From Desulfuromusa sp. (GTDB taxonomy: Bacteria > Desulfobacterota > Desulfuromonadia > Desulfuromonadales > Geopsychrobacteraceae), in assembly GCA_016744675.1 (NCBI GenBank), contig JADGDX010000006.1, positions 1 through 64,000 on the forward strand: 64,000 bases of DNA, given 5' to 3'. The notes below the pieces were generated by a model. The model was given only the letters and a program-made list of their open reading frames with translations. It had not been told where the DNA came from and made no database searches. Position 1 is the stretch's first letter, and every line of letters starts with the position of its first letter. This document shows, in pieces, positions 34,291 through 44,676 of this stretch. Both the position numbers and the translations under genes were made by a program.

Positions 34291-34326
34291 ATTATCTAAC
34301 ATCTAACCGTTCCAACTCATAAAAAG

Positions 34327-34680
34327 CTACCTGACTTTCTTTCGCCCTTTGGGCACCCTTTTACGCCGAGCCTTCTTTTCCGTCATTTCAATGATGGGCT
34401 CTGCTGCCATCAATTCTTCTTTCGTTTTTGCAGCAGAGACAATGATACAGCGATCAATGAGTCGTGTTCCATCAAGCATATTAATTGCTTCCCTGTTTTC
34501 TGCATCATTTGCCATGCGAATAAAGGCAACCCCTTTAAATAGACCAGTGCGTTGATCAGTCACCATGTTGATAGAGCGCACGGTTCCACAGACCGAGAAC
34601 AGCTTATGAAGATCTTCTTCTGTGGCTTCAAAAGAGATCTCTGCGACAAAAATATCTTTAATTTTAGCTTTAGTCTTCAC
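34327..34680 (-). CDS. RRM-domain RNA-binding protein
   Basis: 117 residues: one RNA-recognition motif with RNP2-like DIFVAEISFEATEEDL and RNP1-like GLFKGVAFIRM, then AINMLDGTRLIDRCIIVSAAKTKEE. A basic tail (KKARRKRVPKGRKKVR) could contact RNA. Small single-RRM proteins of this kind occur in cyanobacteria and Desulfuromonadales; targets are unknown. The first codons overlap the end of the rbgA-like gene by 11 bp. Confidence 0.9.
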   Translation of the reverse strand: MKTKAKIKDIFVAEISFEATEEDLHKLFSVCGTVRSINMVTDQRTGLFKGVAFIRMANDAENREAINMLDGTRLIDRCIIVSAAKTKEELMAAEPIIEMTEKKARRKRVPKGRKKVR

Positions 34681-35542
34681 TTAATATGACTCCTTTTTCA
34701 AAAGCACCCCGAGCTTCATCAGGGCGCTCCAGACTGATCTGACCCAGATTCCCCGCCCTAAGTTCGCGTAACAACAGCTCTGCTGCTCGATGGAGGTCAA
34801 CGTCTCCCCCTTTAATCAGACAGCCTCGACGACGACCAATCTCCTCAACAAGAGCCAAGGTGGTCTCTGGAAGAGCTGACAGTTTATAGCGCTGCATCAG
34901 CAACGCTGGATATTTCTCCGCCAGATATTGAGCGCTCGTCAAGCCAACTTCAATGGTATCAAAAGCATTATCACCAATTGCTCCGCTCGCAGCGAGTCGC
35001 CCAGCACCAGCCAAATTGTCCAGGACCGGCCAAAGGATTCCCGGGGTATCTGAGAGAAGGATTCCATTGCGCAGATCGATCTGCTGGGGACAGGTCGTAA
35101 TCGCCGGTTTATCTCCAACCCGGGCGATTTTTTTCCCCGCAAGAGTGTTAATCAAAGTTGATTTTCCGACATTCGGAATCCCTACCACGAGAACCCGTAA
35201 CGGTTTGCCTGATTTCGTTCGTGCGAGAAGAAGCTTGCGGCAAAGTTTTGGTATTAATCCAACATCGCGCCGATTAGTCGCTTCGAGTGGAATCGCTTTG
35301 ACACCTTGCTGTTTTTCTAGAAACTCCACCCACCTTTTGGTCACTGTGGGATCGGCCAGATCGCTCTTATTGAGAATCTTGATGCAGGGCTTATCTTTGC
35401 GCAGTCTCTCCAATAAAGGGTTCGCACTGCTAGCAGGAAGACGCGCATCAAGAACTTCAATAACCAGATCAATTTTAGGGAGAATCTCTATAATCTGTGC
35501 CCGGGCCTTTTTCATGTGCCCGGGATACCAATCAATAATCAT
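34670..35542 (-). CDS. Ribosome biogenesis GTPase (YlqF/RbgA family)
   Basis: 290 residues with a circularly permuted GTPase: N-terminal MIIDWYPGHMKKARAQI, G4 ILNKSDLAD, G1 VVGIPNVGKSTLINTLAG, G2/G3 PAITTCPQQIDL and SDTPGILWP. The family assists 50S subunit assembly in Firmicutes; the role here is inferred. AroC is encoded 10 bp upstream and an RRM gene overlaps downstream, so the three form a likely operon. About 35 C-terminal residues are less typical. Confidence 0.9.
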   Translation of the reverse strand: MIIDWYPGHMKKARAQIIEILPKIDLVIEVLDARLPASSANPLLERLRKDKPCIKILNKSDLADPTVTKRWVEFLEKQQGVKAIPLEATNRRDVGLIPKLCRKLLLARTKSGKPLRVLVVGIPNVGKSTLINTLAGKKIARVGDKPAITTCPQQIDLRNGILLSDTPGILWPVLDNLAGAGRLAASGAIGDNAFDTIEVGLTSAQYLAEKYPALLMQRYKLSALPETTLALVEEIGRRRGCLIKGGDVDLHRAAELLLRELRAGNLGQISLERPDEARGAFEKGVILSED

Positions 35543-35552
35543 AATATTTCAT

Positions 35553-36629
35553 TTATTCCCGTATTTTTTGGATCATAACCAAATCAGCAATGACCAGTGC
35601 AGCCATAGTTTCAACTATGGGAATCGCCCGAGGAACGACACAGGGGTCGTGGCGCCCTTTGGCCGCGAGGATGGTTTCTTCTCCAGAAAAATTCACCGTT
35701 TGCTGTTCCTGACCAATTGTTGCTGGAGGCTTAAATGCAACCTGAAAATAAACCGGCTCACCGTTTGAAATTCCTCCTTGTACGCCACCGCTATGATTAG
35801 TTGTCGTTCCCAATCTATTCCCTTTTTTCACAAAAGGGTCGTTATGCACAGAACCACGCATCCGGGCACCAGCGAAACCAGAACCGATTTCAAATCCCTT
35901 GGTTGCGGGAAGAGACAGCATCGCATGCGCTAACTTCGCTTCAAGGCGATCAAAAACAGGTTCCCCCAACCCCGCAGGAAGGTGACGACACACACAGCTG
36001 ACAACTCCACCAATCGAATCCTTCGCTTCGCGCGCAGCAACAATTTCAGCAGTCATTTTTTCAGCGGCAAGAGAATCGGGGCAACGGATCTCGTTAGCAT
36101 CAACATGTGATCGCGTGATTGTATTCATATCAATGTTGTCAGCATCATGGCATCCCACCGAACTCACCCAAGCAACAATTTCAATTCCATAGGTTTCCAG
36201 CAGATATTTTTCGGCAATCGCGCCCGCAGCAACGCGACCGATTGTTTCTCTGGCGCTGGAACGCCCTCCGCCACTTGAAGCATGAATGCCATATTTCTGC
36301 TGATAGGTAAAGTCGGCATGAGAAGGTCGTGGCACCTGACTCATGGAACCGTAATCACCAGGTCGTTGATCCTTATTGTTAACCAGCATCCCGATCGGGG
36401 TTCCCAAAGTTAATCCATTTTCAATTCCAGACAAAATTTGAACCTGATCAGCCTCATTGCGCTCGGTCCCAAGCTTATTACCACCAGGTCTACGCCGATC
36501 TAATTGACGCTGGATATCTTCTGCCGATAACGACAAGCGAGAAGGAACACCATCGACAACGACACCAACGCCTGGGCAATGAGATTCTCCAAAAGTGCTG
36601 ATTCTGAATATTCGACCAAAACTCGACAT
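35553..36629 (-). CDS. aroC: Chorismate synthase
   Basis: 358 residues, full length. Signatures: [23 protein letters not shown] at the N-terminus, [42 protein letters not shown] and [14 protein letters not shown]. It catalyses the last step of the shikimate pathway, making chorismate with reduced FMN as cofactor. First gene of the aroC-rbgA-RRM cluster. AAGGAAAAAA lies upstream of the ATG. Confidence 0.97.
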   Translation of the reverse strand: MSSFGRIFRISTFGESHCPGVGVVVDGVPSRLSLSAEDIQRQLDRRRPGGNKLGTERNEADQVQILSGIENGLTLGTPIGMLVNNKDQRPGDYGSMSQVPRPSHADFTYQQKYGIHASSGGGRSSARETIGRVAAGAIAEKYLLETYGIEIVAWVSSVGCHDADNIDMNTITRSHVDANEIRCPDSLAAEKMTAEIVAAREAKDSIGGVVSCVCRHLPAGLGEPVFDRLEAKLAHAMLSLPATKGFEIGSGFAGARMRGSVHNDPFVKKGNRLGTTTNHSGGVQGGISNGEPVYFQVAFKPPATIGQEQQTVNFSGEETILAAKGRHDPCVVPRAIPIVETMAALVIADLVMIQKIRE

Positions 36630-36813
36630 TTTTTTTCCTTACTTGAATTTATGATGAAATACGCTATATTTTTTTTTCGGGAGCATAACAGAAAATGACA
36701 AGTGACGCCATTTCGATCAATTCCATCAGATTTATTACAAAATAGTTTGCCCTATCGCTGTAGAGGACGCGAAATAGATTAAATAACAAGAACTGATTGT
36801 GCAGGCCACCACG

Positions 36814-37608
36814 ATGAATAAACCCCTCTCATCACAACATTCCACTCGCCCCGCCAAGGTTTCCGCATACGCACGTTACCATTCAGACGCAGCGGTTTCT
36901 CAATACTGTGATGCCCATTATGGCCCTGACAAATTCAACGTTGCAAATTTCCCGAAAAGGATTGTTCAACTCTGCCTTTCGGCTCTGCAAGAGACACCGC
37001 GACAGAGAGCCCTCGATCTCGGTTGCTGCGTCGGTCGAACCTCCTTTGAGCTGGCAACCCACTTCGAGGAAGTCACTGCGATAGATTTTTCCTCTCGTTT
37101 CATTGAGATCGCCCTGCGGATGCAAAAACATGGAAAGCTCTGCTATCAACTCGCAGAAGAAGGCACTCTCCTTTCCGACCATGAGGTCACTCTTGCTCAG
37201 TACCATCTTGAGAAAACGGCAGCAAATGTTACTTTTTCTCAAGGTGATGTCTATTCCCTTAAAACTCCCCTTAATGGCTACAACCTGATTTTAGCTGCAA
37301 ATCTCATCGATCGGCTTCCTGATCCAAGGATGTTTCTCAGCAATATCCACCATAAGTTAACCAGCGGGAGATTATTGGTGCTTGCTTCACCCAACAACTG
37401 GCTAGAACACTATACCCACAAAAAACATTGGCTTGGTGGGTACTACTTTGCGGGATCACCACAGACAACTCTTAAAAGTCTCAAGAAAAAACTCTCGAAG
37501 AACTTTGTCATGGTGAAACAACCAGAGGATATTGAATTTGTCTTGCGCGAATCATCACGAACGTTCCGCCACAACCTCTCACAAGTGACTTTCTGGCGTA
37601 AAATTTAA
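36814..37608 (+). CDS. Ovothiol-type (4-mercaptohistidine) N-methyltransferase-like protein
   Basis: 264 residues from ATG 36814; GTG 36799 is an alternative start. A class I SAM-dependent methyltransferase with motif I ALDLGCCVGRTSFELA, AIDFSSRFIEIA and LILAANLIDRLPDP. The N-terminal YARYHSDAAVSQYCDAHYG and the C-terminal SRTFRHNLSQVTFWRK match the methyltransferase that forms the C-terminal half of OvoA or occurs beside it in ovothiol biosynthesis. The OvoA sulfoxide synthase part is not in this window, so the gene is orphan here. Assignment is from pattern memory. Confidence 0.75.
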   Translation: MNKPLSSQHSTRPAKVSAYARYHSDAAVSQYCDAHYGPDKFNVANFPKRIVQLCLSALQETPRQRALDLGCCVGRTSFELATHFEEVTAIDFSSRFIEIALRMQKHGKLCYQLAEEGTLLSDHEVTLAQYHLEKTAANVTFSQGDVYSLKTPLNGYNLILAANLIDRLPDPRMFLSNIHHKLTSGRLLVLASPNNWLEHYTHKKHWLGGYYFAGSPQTTLKSLKKKLSKNFVMVKQPEDIEFVLRESSRTFRHNLSQVTFWRKI

Positions 37609-37831
37609 TGTGCATATCTCTGTTATGGTCACACCCTAAATCAGGTCAAAAGTTTAAATTCGCTTACATCAATGACAAATGTATTCATGTCTGTAACAAG
37701 CCCGGATAAATAAATCTTTTTTCCAACAGTGTTATAAAAAATTGTGAAATCTGCGGAATGAAGTATTTTAAAGCACTAATACCGTCGCTATCTGTGTTAG
37801 AATTCGGCACAAAAAAATGGAGGCCTTTCTG

Positions 37832-38509
37832 ATGGCAGATGTAACAAAATTTCTCACCGGAATTCGAACTTTTCAACAACAACATTTTGGCGAGAACCCA
37901 GAACTTGCAACAACTCTGGCAGAAGGCCAGAAACCCCAGGCTCTCTTAATCGGCTGCTGTGACTCCAGAGTCGACCCAGCGCTGGTCACCGACTCTTCGC
38001 AAGGGGACCTGTTTATCCTGCGCAATATCGCAAACTTGGTGCCGCCTTATCTTAAAAATGATGATTACCACGGCGTGAGTTCATCAATTGAATACGCTGT
38101 TTGTCACCTCGAAGTTTCTGATATCATCGTCTTTGGCCATTCCAATTGTGGTGGAATCGGAGCATTGATGGATTCGGCCCAAGGAGAACCAGCGGGTGAA
38201 TTTATCGGCAATTGGGTCAGTATTGCCGCTTCAGCTCGGGACAAAGTTCTGCGGGAGATGCCAAATGAATCCGCGGAAAAACAAGCACGAGCCTGTGAAA
38301 AAGAATCCATCTTAGTCTCACTGAGAAACCTTATGACTTTTCCTTGGGTTAAAGAGAGGGTCTCAAAAGGTCAATTGAGTCTCCATGGTTGGTACTACAA
38401 CATGGGGACGGGACAGTTGAGATACTATAACCAGCTCACCAGAGAATTTGAGGTCTTGGTCAAACATTATTCTCCCGATAGTCAGGAAGAACAACAAAAA
38501 ACCTCATAA
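37832..38509 (+). CDS. Beta-class carbonic anhydrase
   Basis: 225 residues from ATG 37832, chosen because GGAGG (37819-37823) lies 8 bases upstream; the ATG at 37817 overlaps that site. Zinc ligands C43 (GCCDSRVDP), H103 and C106 (FGHSNCGG), with the D44/R46 dyad. Also NIANLVPPY and SSSIEYAVCHLEVSDIIV. It interconverts CO2 and bicarbonate in the cytoplasm. The next gene, 16 bp downstream, is a second, LCIB-like putative carbonic anhydrase. Confidence 0.96.
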   Translation: MADVTKFLTGIRTFQQQHFGENPELATTLAEGQKPQALLIGCCDSRVDPALVTDSSQGDLFILRNIANLVPPYLKNDDYHGVSSSIEYAVCHLEVSDIIVFGHSNCGGIGALMDSAQGEPAGEFIGNWVSIAASARDKVLREMPNESAEKQARACEKESILVSLRNLMTFPWVKERVSKGQLSLHGWYYNMGTGQLRYYNQLTREFEVLVKHYSPDSQEEQQKTS

Positions 38510-38525
38510 ATAAAAAGGATCGATT

Positions 38526-39584
38526 ATGCCTATTGCTCCTCCCCCGGAAAGCTTTCTTGATCAGAATCCAATGGATTTGATGGAACTCTACGGAAGGATG
38601 CGCAGCCTAACCGATCATGCCGGTTTTTCAGGAACACTTCCTGCCATCTGGCAGTGCTCTGACGAAAGCCAATCAATCAAAAAAGCCTTATTCGGCTATG
38701 TCAATAATTGCCCAACCTTTAACCTTGGAAGGGTCGGTGCATTACTCGATCCTAGCCGCCTTGCCACTGCCGCCCACCATGGCAATGATTTTGTCATCCT
38801 AGGCGGAAGCCATATCGGTGCTGAAGAATCCGAGGGTGTCGGCTACATCGAAAGAATTCATGGGAAACAGGCTACGTGCTGTGGGATGCTGGGTCAGATT
38901 CTAACTGGGTATTTACCCATTTATCGCCGCGCATCACAGCTCATCAAGATTTTCCGCGAAGACAATATCAACAAAATCGAAATCCCCTATAAATATCTAT
39001 TTCAAAAGCCAACAACCGATATCGTTCGCATTCAGATCAGGCTGGAAAAGCTAATTGAGGGAGAAGCGCTAGGTGAGGGGACTCTTGGTAAGATTTTCCG
39101 CCTGAATACGAGGATTAGTAATAGCCTCCCGGGGCTTCTAACCTCAAATGATGAAGCGCGGCAACCTATCGGTAAATCACTCACCCCCGATTTATTTTAT
39201 TTCAAGAAGAATTTAGATCCACAGAGTCATGAACCTCAAACAATGATTGAAGTTTCAATCTTCGATTTTTTCCCTGAAATCGTTTCTTCTCCATTTCCAC
39301 ACCGTCGCCTCTGTAACATTAATACTTGGCGCCAATTCCACCGGATTGCTTCTTTTATTACCGATGATTTTGATGGCAGTGGCAGCAATATCTTTGTTCT
39401 TGCTGGATTAACCATAGACCATACACTGCGGCATAATACTTTCATTCCACAGTTTGGATTCTGGATGGAGAATGGACAAGCCTTAGAAGCAAGATACTTT
39501 GCTCCAAAAGAAATTTACGATTTATTGATAAGACAGGATATTTATACGCCGCCAATGACTTTTCTGGAATATGCCGGCTTGTAG
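38526..39584 (+). CDS. LCIB-like putative carbonic anhydrase
   Basis: 352 residues. The block TFNLGRVGALL..LATAAHHGNDFVILGGSHIGAEESEGVGYIERIHGKQATCCGMLG resembles the 'F.lgGlgg...a.sHH.p..G...i..GPHIGi...G..G...R.gq...aCGA' core of limiting-CO2-inducible protein B (LCIB) proteins. These are beta-CA-like zinc enzymes of algal and bacterial CO2 handling. Candidate ligands are C44 (QCSDE), H84/H85 and C118/C119. The C-terminal 200 residues do not match anything I recognise. AAAAAGGATCGATT precedes the ATG. Close linkage to a true beta-CA (16 bp) supports the call. Catalysis is unproven. Confidence 0.6.
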   Translation: MPIAPPPESFLDQNPMDLMELYGRMRSLTDHAGFSGTLPAIWQCSDESQSIKKALFGYVNNCPTFNLGRVGALLDPSRLATAAHHGNDFVILGGSHIGAEESEGVGYIERIHGKQATCCGMLGQILTGYLPIYRRASQLIKIFREDNINKIEIPYKYLFQKPTTDIVRIQIRLEKLIEGEALGEGTLGKIFRLNTRISNSLPGLLTSNDEARQPIGKSLTPDLFYFKKNLDPQSHEPQTMIEVSIFDFFPEIVSSPFPHRRLCNINTWRQFHRIASFITDDFDGSGSNIFVLAGLTIDHTLRHNTFIPQFGFWMENGQALEARYFAPKEIYDLLIRQDIYTPPMTFLEYAGL

Positions 39585-39616
39585 GTATGAAGTCGAAGCT
39601 GATTAAAAAATATACG

Positions 39617-41485
39617 TTATAGTTCTACGATTCGTCCCCGCTTGATGTGTAACAGATAAAGCTGCTTAATCGCTTCTCCGTAAATGTCAAAGCCAGTCGT
39701 TCCGGTCACACCTGGGTAATCATTCAGATCAACCAGTTTCCTCCGAACATCATCCCTATTTTTTACCTCGGGATCATCGATGGCTTGTAACAGTAAAGTT
39801 GCGATGTCAAACGCCTGAGCGCCTAGGATTGTTGGTTCTTCTTTATACGTTTGACGATACAGTTCCATAAAGCGCCGCACTTCAGGTTTATTACTATCGG
39901 AATAGAACGTATCAACAAACACAGCATCGGTCAGAAAGCGACTGGTGCGCCCAAGGAGTTCTGGGGAATTCCAACCATTGATACCAAGAAGGGTGACATC
40001 TTTAACCCCATAGAACTTTAATTGTGGAGCAATTTGACTGATTTGGTCTGCATAACCGGGAATAAACAAAGCGTGAAAAGGGGCCAGTGGATATTCCAAT
40101 TCTGGTTCTGGTTCTTCTTTTTTCCCCTCTTCCCCTTCAGTTACAAAAGATACTTTTGGAATTTCTACTTCACGATCTTCCCAAAGTAACTTCTGGATTT
40201 GTTTTCTGAAGTCGGTACTATCTTCGGGATAACTGATGATATCGACAATTTCTCCGCCTGCTTTTTGTAGCTCATCGACAAAAGCCTCGGTCATTTTTTC
40301 ACCCAGTCGGCTCTGCGGATGGAGCACAGAAAAAGAGATATGATCGTTCGACAGAGCGTAGTTAATCAGAGTTTTAACTTGCTGCTGTGCTGTCAATGAA
40401 TCACGAAAAACAAAATTCCCGCTCTCTGGAAGGCCTTCTGTTTGTGCCAACGTCACCATCGGGACCATTTCACGTTGGGCCCGACGAGCAGCCTCGCCCG
40501 CCATCGATCCGAGAAGAGGGCCAACCACCGCCATCACCTTATCATCATCCGTTAAGCGACTGACTAATTGAGCCGTTGTCACCCCTTCTACCCCCGTATC
40601 CTGATAAATAAACCGGGCGGGAAGACGGGTTTTATTATGTTCCTGAAGGGCCAATTCTAGCCCTTTTTTGACAAGTTCACCGTAAGACGCATAGCGGCCA
40701 CTCAAAGGGAGAACGACCCCAATACTGTCACGACTAAGCCAACTGTCAAGCTTGGTTCTTTGAAGTAGTTGTTCCGCTTCTTGCCAATAAGGAAAGGTGA
40801 CCGAAGAAGCAAACAGCCTCTGCAAATATTGTTTCGCCTGATCAGGATGTTGTTGAACCAAGGCACGACGTGCTAATTGCAAACGGGCATCCTGACCAAT
40901 CGCTGTCTCTTGCCACATAAAAGCGGCTTCAGCTAGATCACTATCATTGAGATGGCTTTGAAGAATTTGATGAGCTTGTGTCAGGATTGCAGCGGGATTC
41001 AAGCTAATTGGGAGTTGCTGCTGTAGGTAATAAAGGGTTAAAAGATAATTTTGCTGCTCAGTCGAAGCAGTTACCAATGCTTGATATAGAGTGGTTTTGT
41101 CGTCGGCCAAAAAAGGTTCTTCGACCAAGGGCTGCAACTGCTTCAACCCCTCCTCATACTGACCTGTCTTTATGAGGCTATCCCCTAAAAGAAGTTGGAT
41201 CTCTGGACTACGAAAGTCGGCCGGAATCCGCTGTAAATACAAAATTGCGTCGCCGTACTTCTGTTGTTGTGAAAAGATCCGACCGATTACCTTAGATGCA
41301 TAAGCAACTTCTGTTGCGTCTGAAGATTGCTGAACTAAGTCGCGCAGCACGGCTAATGCCTGATTTAAATGTCCGGCCCGATACAGGTCCTGACCACGTG
41401 TTAATTCTGTATCTTCAGTCGCCGAGGCGGTGGAGACAGAAAACAGCAGGGTAACAATAAAAATCAGACATAAAATCCGTTTCAT
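39617..41485 (-). CDS. Periplasmic TPR + type-I binding-protein (LpoA/PBP-activator-like)
   Basis: 622 residues from ATG 41485 (GGAG 5 bases upstream). Signal peptide MKRILCLIFIVTLLFSVSTASA, about 220 residues of TPR-like helices (GQDLYRAGHLNQALAVLRDLV), then a Peripla_BP_6 domain starting IGVVLPLSGRYASYGELVKKGLELAL and containing VVGPLLGSMAGEAARRAQ. The fold order matches LpoA-type penicillin-binding-protein activators and branched-chain amino-acid receptor relatives. A charged insert (EGEEGKKEEPEPELE) interrupts the domain near residue 460. No lipobox Cys is visible, so soluble periplasmic location is likely. Role in wall synthesis is inference. Confidence 0.78.
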   Translation of the reverse strand: MKRILCLIFIVTLLFSVSTASATEDTELTRGQDLYRAGHLNQALAVLRDLVQQSSDATEVAYASKVIGRIFSQQQKYGDAILYLQRIPADFRSPEIQLLLGDSLIKTGQYEEGLKQLQPLVEEPFLADDKTTLYQALVTASTEQQNYLLTLYYLQQQLPISLNPAAILTQAHQILQSHLNDSDLAEAAFMWQETAIGQDARLQLARRALVQQHPDQAKQYLQRLFASSVTFPYWQEAEQLLQRTKLDSWLSRDSIGVVLPLSGRYASYGELVKKGLELALQEHNKTRLPARFIYQDTGVEGVTTAQLVSRLTDDDKVMAVVGPLLGSMAGEAARRAQREMVPMVTLAQTEGLPESGNFVFRDSLTAQQQVKTLINYALSNDHISFSVLHPQSRLGEKMTEAFVDELQKAGGEIVDIISYPEDSTDFRKQIQKLLWEDREVEIPKVSFVTEGEEGKKEEPEPELEYPLAPFHALFIPGYADQISQIAPQLKFYGVKDVTLLGINGWNSPELLGRTSRFLTDAVFVDTFYSDSNKPEVRRFMELYRQTYKEEPTILGAQAFDIATLLLQAIDDPEVKNRDDVRRKLVDLNDYPGVTGTTGFDIYGEAIKQLYLLHIKRGRIVEL

Positions 41486-41547
41486 GCGTGCTCCATATTT
41501 ATTGAGCAAAAAGGTCGCGATCTGAAAAAGTTACCCTAGGATCGATC

Positions 41548-42666
41548 CTAATCAAACAACTCTTTTACTTTATCAAAAAAACCTTTTCCTTGGGGGTGGA
41601 TATCTTCACCACCCTCTTTGGCGAAATCTTCTAAAAGTTCACGCTGGCGAGCATTGAGCTTTGTTGGGACTTCAACCTTAAGGATAACAAGCTGGTCACC
41701 ACGGCGCTGATGTCCTTGTAGAGCGACAATTCCCTTGCCCGAAAGCTTAAATATTTTTCCCGTTTGAGTGCCTGCTGGTACTTTTAGATTAAGCTTACCT
41801 TCCAGAGTTGGAACCTGCAGGTCACAACCAAGGGCAGCCTGAACAAAAGAGATCGGGATCTCACAAAGAACATCTTGCCCATCCCGCTCAAAAATAGAAT
41901 GCTTTTCAACACTGATAACGACGTAAAGATCCCCCGGAGGTCCTCCCTGGGTTCCGGCATCACCGTCACCACTTAACTTCAGGCGGATGCCATCTTCGAC
42001 ACCTGCGGGAACCTTAAGTGCAACCGTCCTCTTACTTTTGACCTGTCCGGTTCCACGACAATCGGGACATGGATCGGAAATAATTTTCCCCTTGCCATGA
42101 CAATCGGGACAAGGGCGGGTCATGGTAAAGAAACCCTGCTGATAACGAACCTGTCCTGCACCACGGCAGGTCGCGCAGTCTTGCGCTTCCGTGCCTGAAC
42201 GAGCACCCGATCCATGACAGGTGTTACACGCTTGTTTACGCGGCAATTGAAGGTTTTTTTCAGTGCCAAATGCGGCTTCTTCAAAACTAATCGTCAGGTT
42301 ATAACGAAGATCATCCCCTCGTTGCCCCCGGCTTCCTCGACGAGAACCGCCACCACCGCCAAAGATATCGCCAAAGATATCTCCAAAGATATCTTCAAAT
42401 GGGGCGCCACCAAATCCACCGCTAGAAAAGCCACCCGAGCCGTTGACTCCAGCATGACCAAACTGATCATATGTCGCACGCTTCTGGGAGTCAGAAAGAA
42501 CCGCATAGGCTTCAGACAGTTCTTTAAACTTATTTTCAGCTTCTTTATCACCTGGGTTTTTATCGGGGTGATATTGAATAGCCAAGCGTCGGTAAGCTTT
42601 TTTTATTTCTGTTCCGCTGGCATTCTTATTAACTTCCAGCACATCGTAGTAATCAATTTTAGACAA
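41548..42666 (-). CDS. dnaJ: Chaperone DnaJ
   Basis: 372 residues, full type I DnaJ. J-domain with [13 protein letters not shown] (HPD present), Gly/Phe-rich linker with [29 protein letters not shown], four zinc repeats ([33 protein letters not shown]) and the C-terminal substrate-binding domains. It stimulates DnaK ATPase and delivers clients. Last gene of hrcA-grpE-dnaK-dnaJ, separated from dnaK by a strong terminator-like hairpin. Confidence 0.97.
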   Translation of the reverse strand: MSKIDYYDVLEVNKNASGTEIKKAYRRLAIQYHPDKNPGDKEAENKFKELSEAYAVLSDSQKRATYDQFGHAGVNGSGGFSSGGFGGAPFEDIFGDIFGDIFGGGGGSRRGSRGQRGDDLRYNLTISFEEAAFGTEKNLQLPRKQACNTCHGSGARSGTEAQDCATCRGAGQVRYQQGFFTMTRPCPDCHGKGKIISDPCPDCRGTGQVKSKRTVALKVPAGVEDGIRLKLSGDGDAGTQGGPPGDLYVVISVEKHSIFERDGQDVLCEIPISFVQAALGCDLQVPTLEGKLNLKVPAGTQTGKIFKLSGKGIVALQGHQRRGDQLVILKVEVPTKLNARQRELLEDFAKEGGEDIHPQGKGFFDKVKELFD

Positions 42667-42683
42667 AATAAGGACCCTGATCT

Positions 42684-42721
42684 AAAAAAATAGACGCCGA
42701 CCGTTACCGTGTCGGCGTCTA
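42684..42721 (-). terminator. Terminator between dnaK and dnaJ
   Basis: On the minus strand TAGACGCCGAC (42721-42711) pairs with GTCGGCGTCTA (42701-42691) around a 9-base loop, followed by seven T. A textbook terminator inside the operon, so dnaJ should receive only part of the transcription of dnaK or use another promoter. Confidence 0.9.
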
Positions 42722-42734
42722 CTGTAACTAAAAG

Positions 42735-44642
42735 TTACTTCTTTTCATCGACATCTTCAAATTCAGCATCAACTACATTTTCACCTGAATCTGCAGCGGC
42801 ATCACTACCTGAGTCACCATCAGCGCCACCATCATCCTGAGATTGCGCATACATCATTTCTGCAAGCTTGTGAGATGCCTGAGCAAGAGCTTCGCTCTTC
42901 TGTTTGATCTCATCTGGGTTCTCACCTTCAACAGCCGTTTTCAACTCAGCCAGAGCATCTTCAATTTCTTTTTTCGTTGCGCTGTCAAGTTTCTCACCGT
43001 GTTCAGCCAGAGATTTCTCTGTTGTATAGGCGAGTCCATCAGCCTGATTACGAGCTTCGATAAGTTCACGCTTGGTTTTATCTTCGCTTGCATGAGCTTC
43101 GGCATCCTGAACCATCTTATTAATCTCTTCATCAGACAAGCCACTTGATGCTGTAATCTGAATAGACTGCTCTTTGCCGGAACCAAGGTCTTTAGCAGAG
43201 ACATGCAGAATTCCGTTGGCATCGATATCGAATGTCACCTCAATCTGAGGGACACCACGCGGTGCAGCAGGAATTCCTACCAATTCAAAGTTACCGATTG
43301 TTTTGTTATCGGTCGCCATTTCTCGCTCACCCTGAAGAACATGAACGGAAACTGCAGGCTGGTTGTCTGCTGCTGTCGAGAAGACTTGGCTCTTTTTACA
43401 AGGAACTGTCGTATTCTTCTCAATCAGTTTGGTCATGACACTACCGAGAGTTTCAATTCCCAGAGAAAGTGGAGTGACATCAAGCAAGAGAACATCTTTA
43501 ACGTCACCAGTCAGTACGCCGCCTTGGATCGCAGCACCAATTGCAACAACCTCATCTGGATTGACCCCTTTACTTGGAGCTTTACCAAAGATTTCCCGAA
43601 CACGCTCCTGAACAGCAGGCATACGTGTCATACCACCGACCAAAACAACTTCAGTAATTTCATTCGCAGAAAGGCCTGCATCTTTCAAAGCTGTCTGGCA
43701 AGGCTCTGTCAGTTTAGAAATCAAGTCACCACAGATGCTTTCCAACTTGGAACGAGACAACTTGATGTTCAAGTGTTTTGGTCCAGACTGGTCAGCTGTG
43801 ATAAATGGAAGGTTGATATCGGTTTCCATTGAAGAGGACAACTCACACTTCGCTTTTTCAGACGCTTCTTTCAAACGCTGCAGGGCCATTTTATCGCCTC
43901 GCAGATCAATTCCTTGGTCTTTTTTGAATTCGTCAGCAACATAGTCGATAATTCTCTGGTCAAAATCTTCACCACCGAGGAACGTATCGCCATTCGTTGA
44001 TTTTACTTCAAAAACGCCATCGCCAAGATCAAGAATAGAGACATCAAATGTACCACCACCCAAGTCAAATACAGCGATGGTCATTTCATTCTTTTTATCA
44101 AGGCCATACGCAAGAGATGCAGCGGTTGGCTCGTTAATAATCCGGAGTACGTTCAGCCCTGAGATTTTACCGGCATCTTTAGTCGCCTGACGCTGGGAAT
44201 CATTAAAATACGCAGGAACAGTGATAACGGCATCAGTCACCTTCTCGCCAAGGTAGTCTTCAGCGGTCTGCTTCATTTTTTGCAAGACCATCGCTGAAAT
44301 TTCTGGTGAACTATATTTTTTATCGCGAGATTCGACCCATGCATCACCGTTTTCTGCCTCAATGATGGAGAATGGGCTAATCTTTAAATCTTTTTGCACT
44401 GCTTCAGATGTAAATTTACGCCCGATCAACCGCTTGATAGCAAAAAGAGTATTTTCCGGATTTGTAACGGCTTGTCGTTTTGCCTGCTGGCCCACCAAGC
44501 GCTCGCCACTTTCAGTAAAAGCGACAATCGAAGGTGTTGTCCGAGAACCTTCTGAGTTTGCAATAACAACCGGCTCTCCGCCCTCCATAACAGCAACACA
44601 AGAGTTTGTTGTTCCTAAATCAATTCCAATAACTTTACCCAT
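42735..44642 (-). CDS. dnaK: Chaperone DnaK (Hsp70)
   Basis: 635 residues. N-terminal [18 protein letters not shown], phosphate loops [15 protein letters not shown] and [17 protein letters not shown], substrate-binding domain [13 protein letters not shown], and an acidic C-terminal tail ending [14 protein letters not shown], typical of proteobacterial DnaK. ATP-dependent folding chaperone working with GrpE and DnaJ. AGGAGG lies just upstream of the start (minus strand), and grpE ends 34 bp upstream. Confidence 0.98.
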   Translation of the reverse strand: MGKVIGIDLGTTNSCVAVMEGGEPVVIANSEGSRTTPSIVAFTESGERLVGQQAKRQAVTNPENTLFAIKRLIGRKFTSEAVQKDLKISPFSIIEAENGDAWVESRDKKYSSPEISAMVLQKMKQTAEDYLGEKVTDAVITVPAYFNDSQRQATKDAGKISGLNVLRIINEPTAASLAYGLDKKNEMTIAVFDLGGGTFDVSILDLGDGVFEVKSTNGDTFLGGEDFDQRIIDYVADEFKKDQGIDLRGDKMALQRLKEASEKAKCELSSSMETDINLPFITADQSGPKHLNIKLSRSKLESICGDLISKLTEPCQTALKDAGLSANEITEVVLVGGMTRMPAVQERVREIFGKAPSKGVNPDEVVAIGAAIQGGVLTGDVKDVLLLDVTPLSLGIETLGSVMTKLIEKNTTVPCKKSQVFSTAADNQPAVSVHVLQGEREMATDNKTIGNFELVGIPAAPRGVPQIEVTFDIDANGILHVSAKDLGSGKEQSIQITASSGLSDEEINKMVQDAEAHASEDKTKRELIEARNQADGLAYTTEKSLAEHGEKLDSATKKEIEDALAELKTAVEGENPDEIKQKSEALAQASHKLAEMMYAQSQDDGGADGDSGSDAAADSGENVVDAEFEDVDEKK

Positions 44643-44676
44643 AATTTATATCCTCCTTAGAGATTTGTCAGATTTG

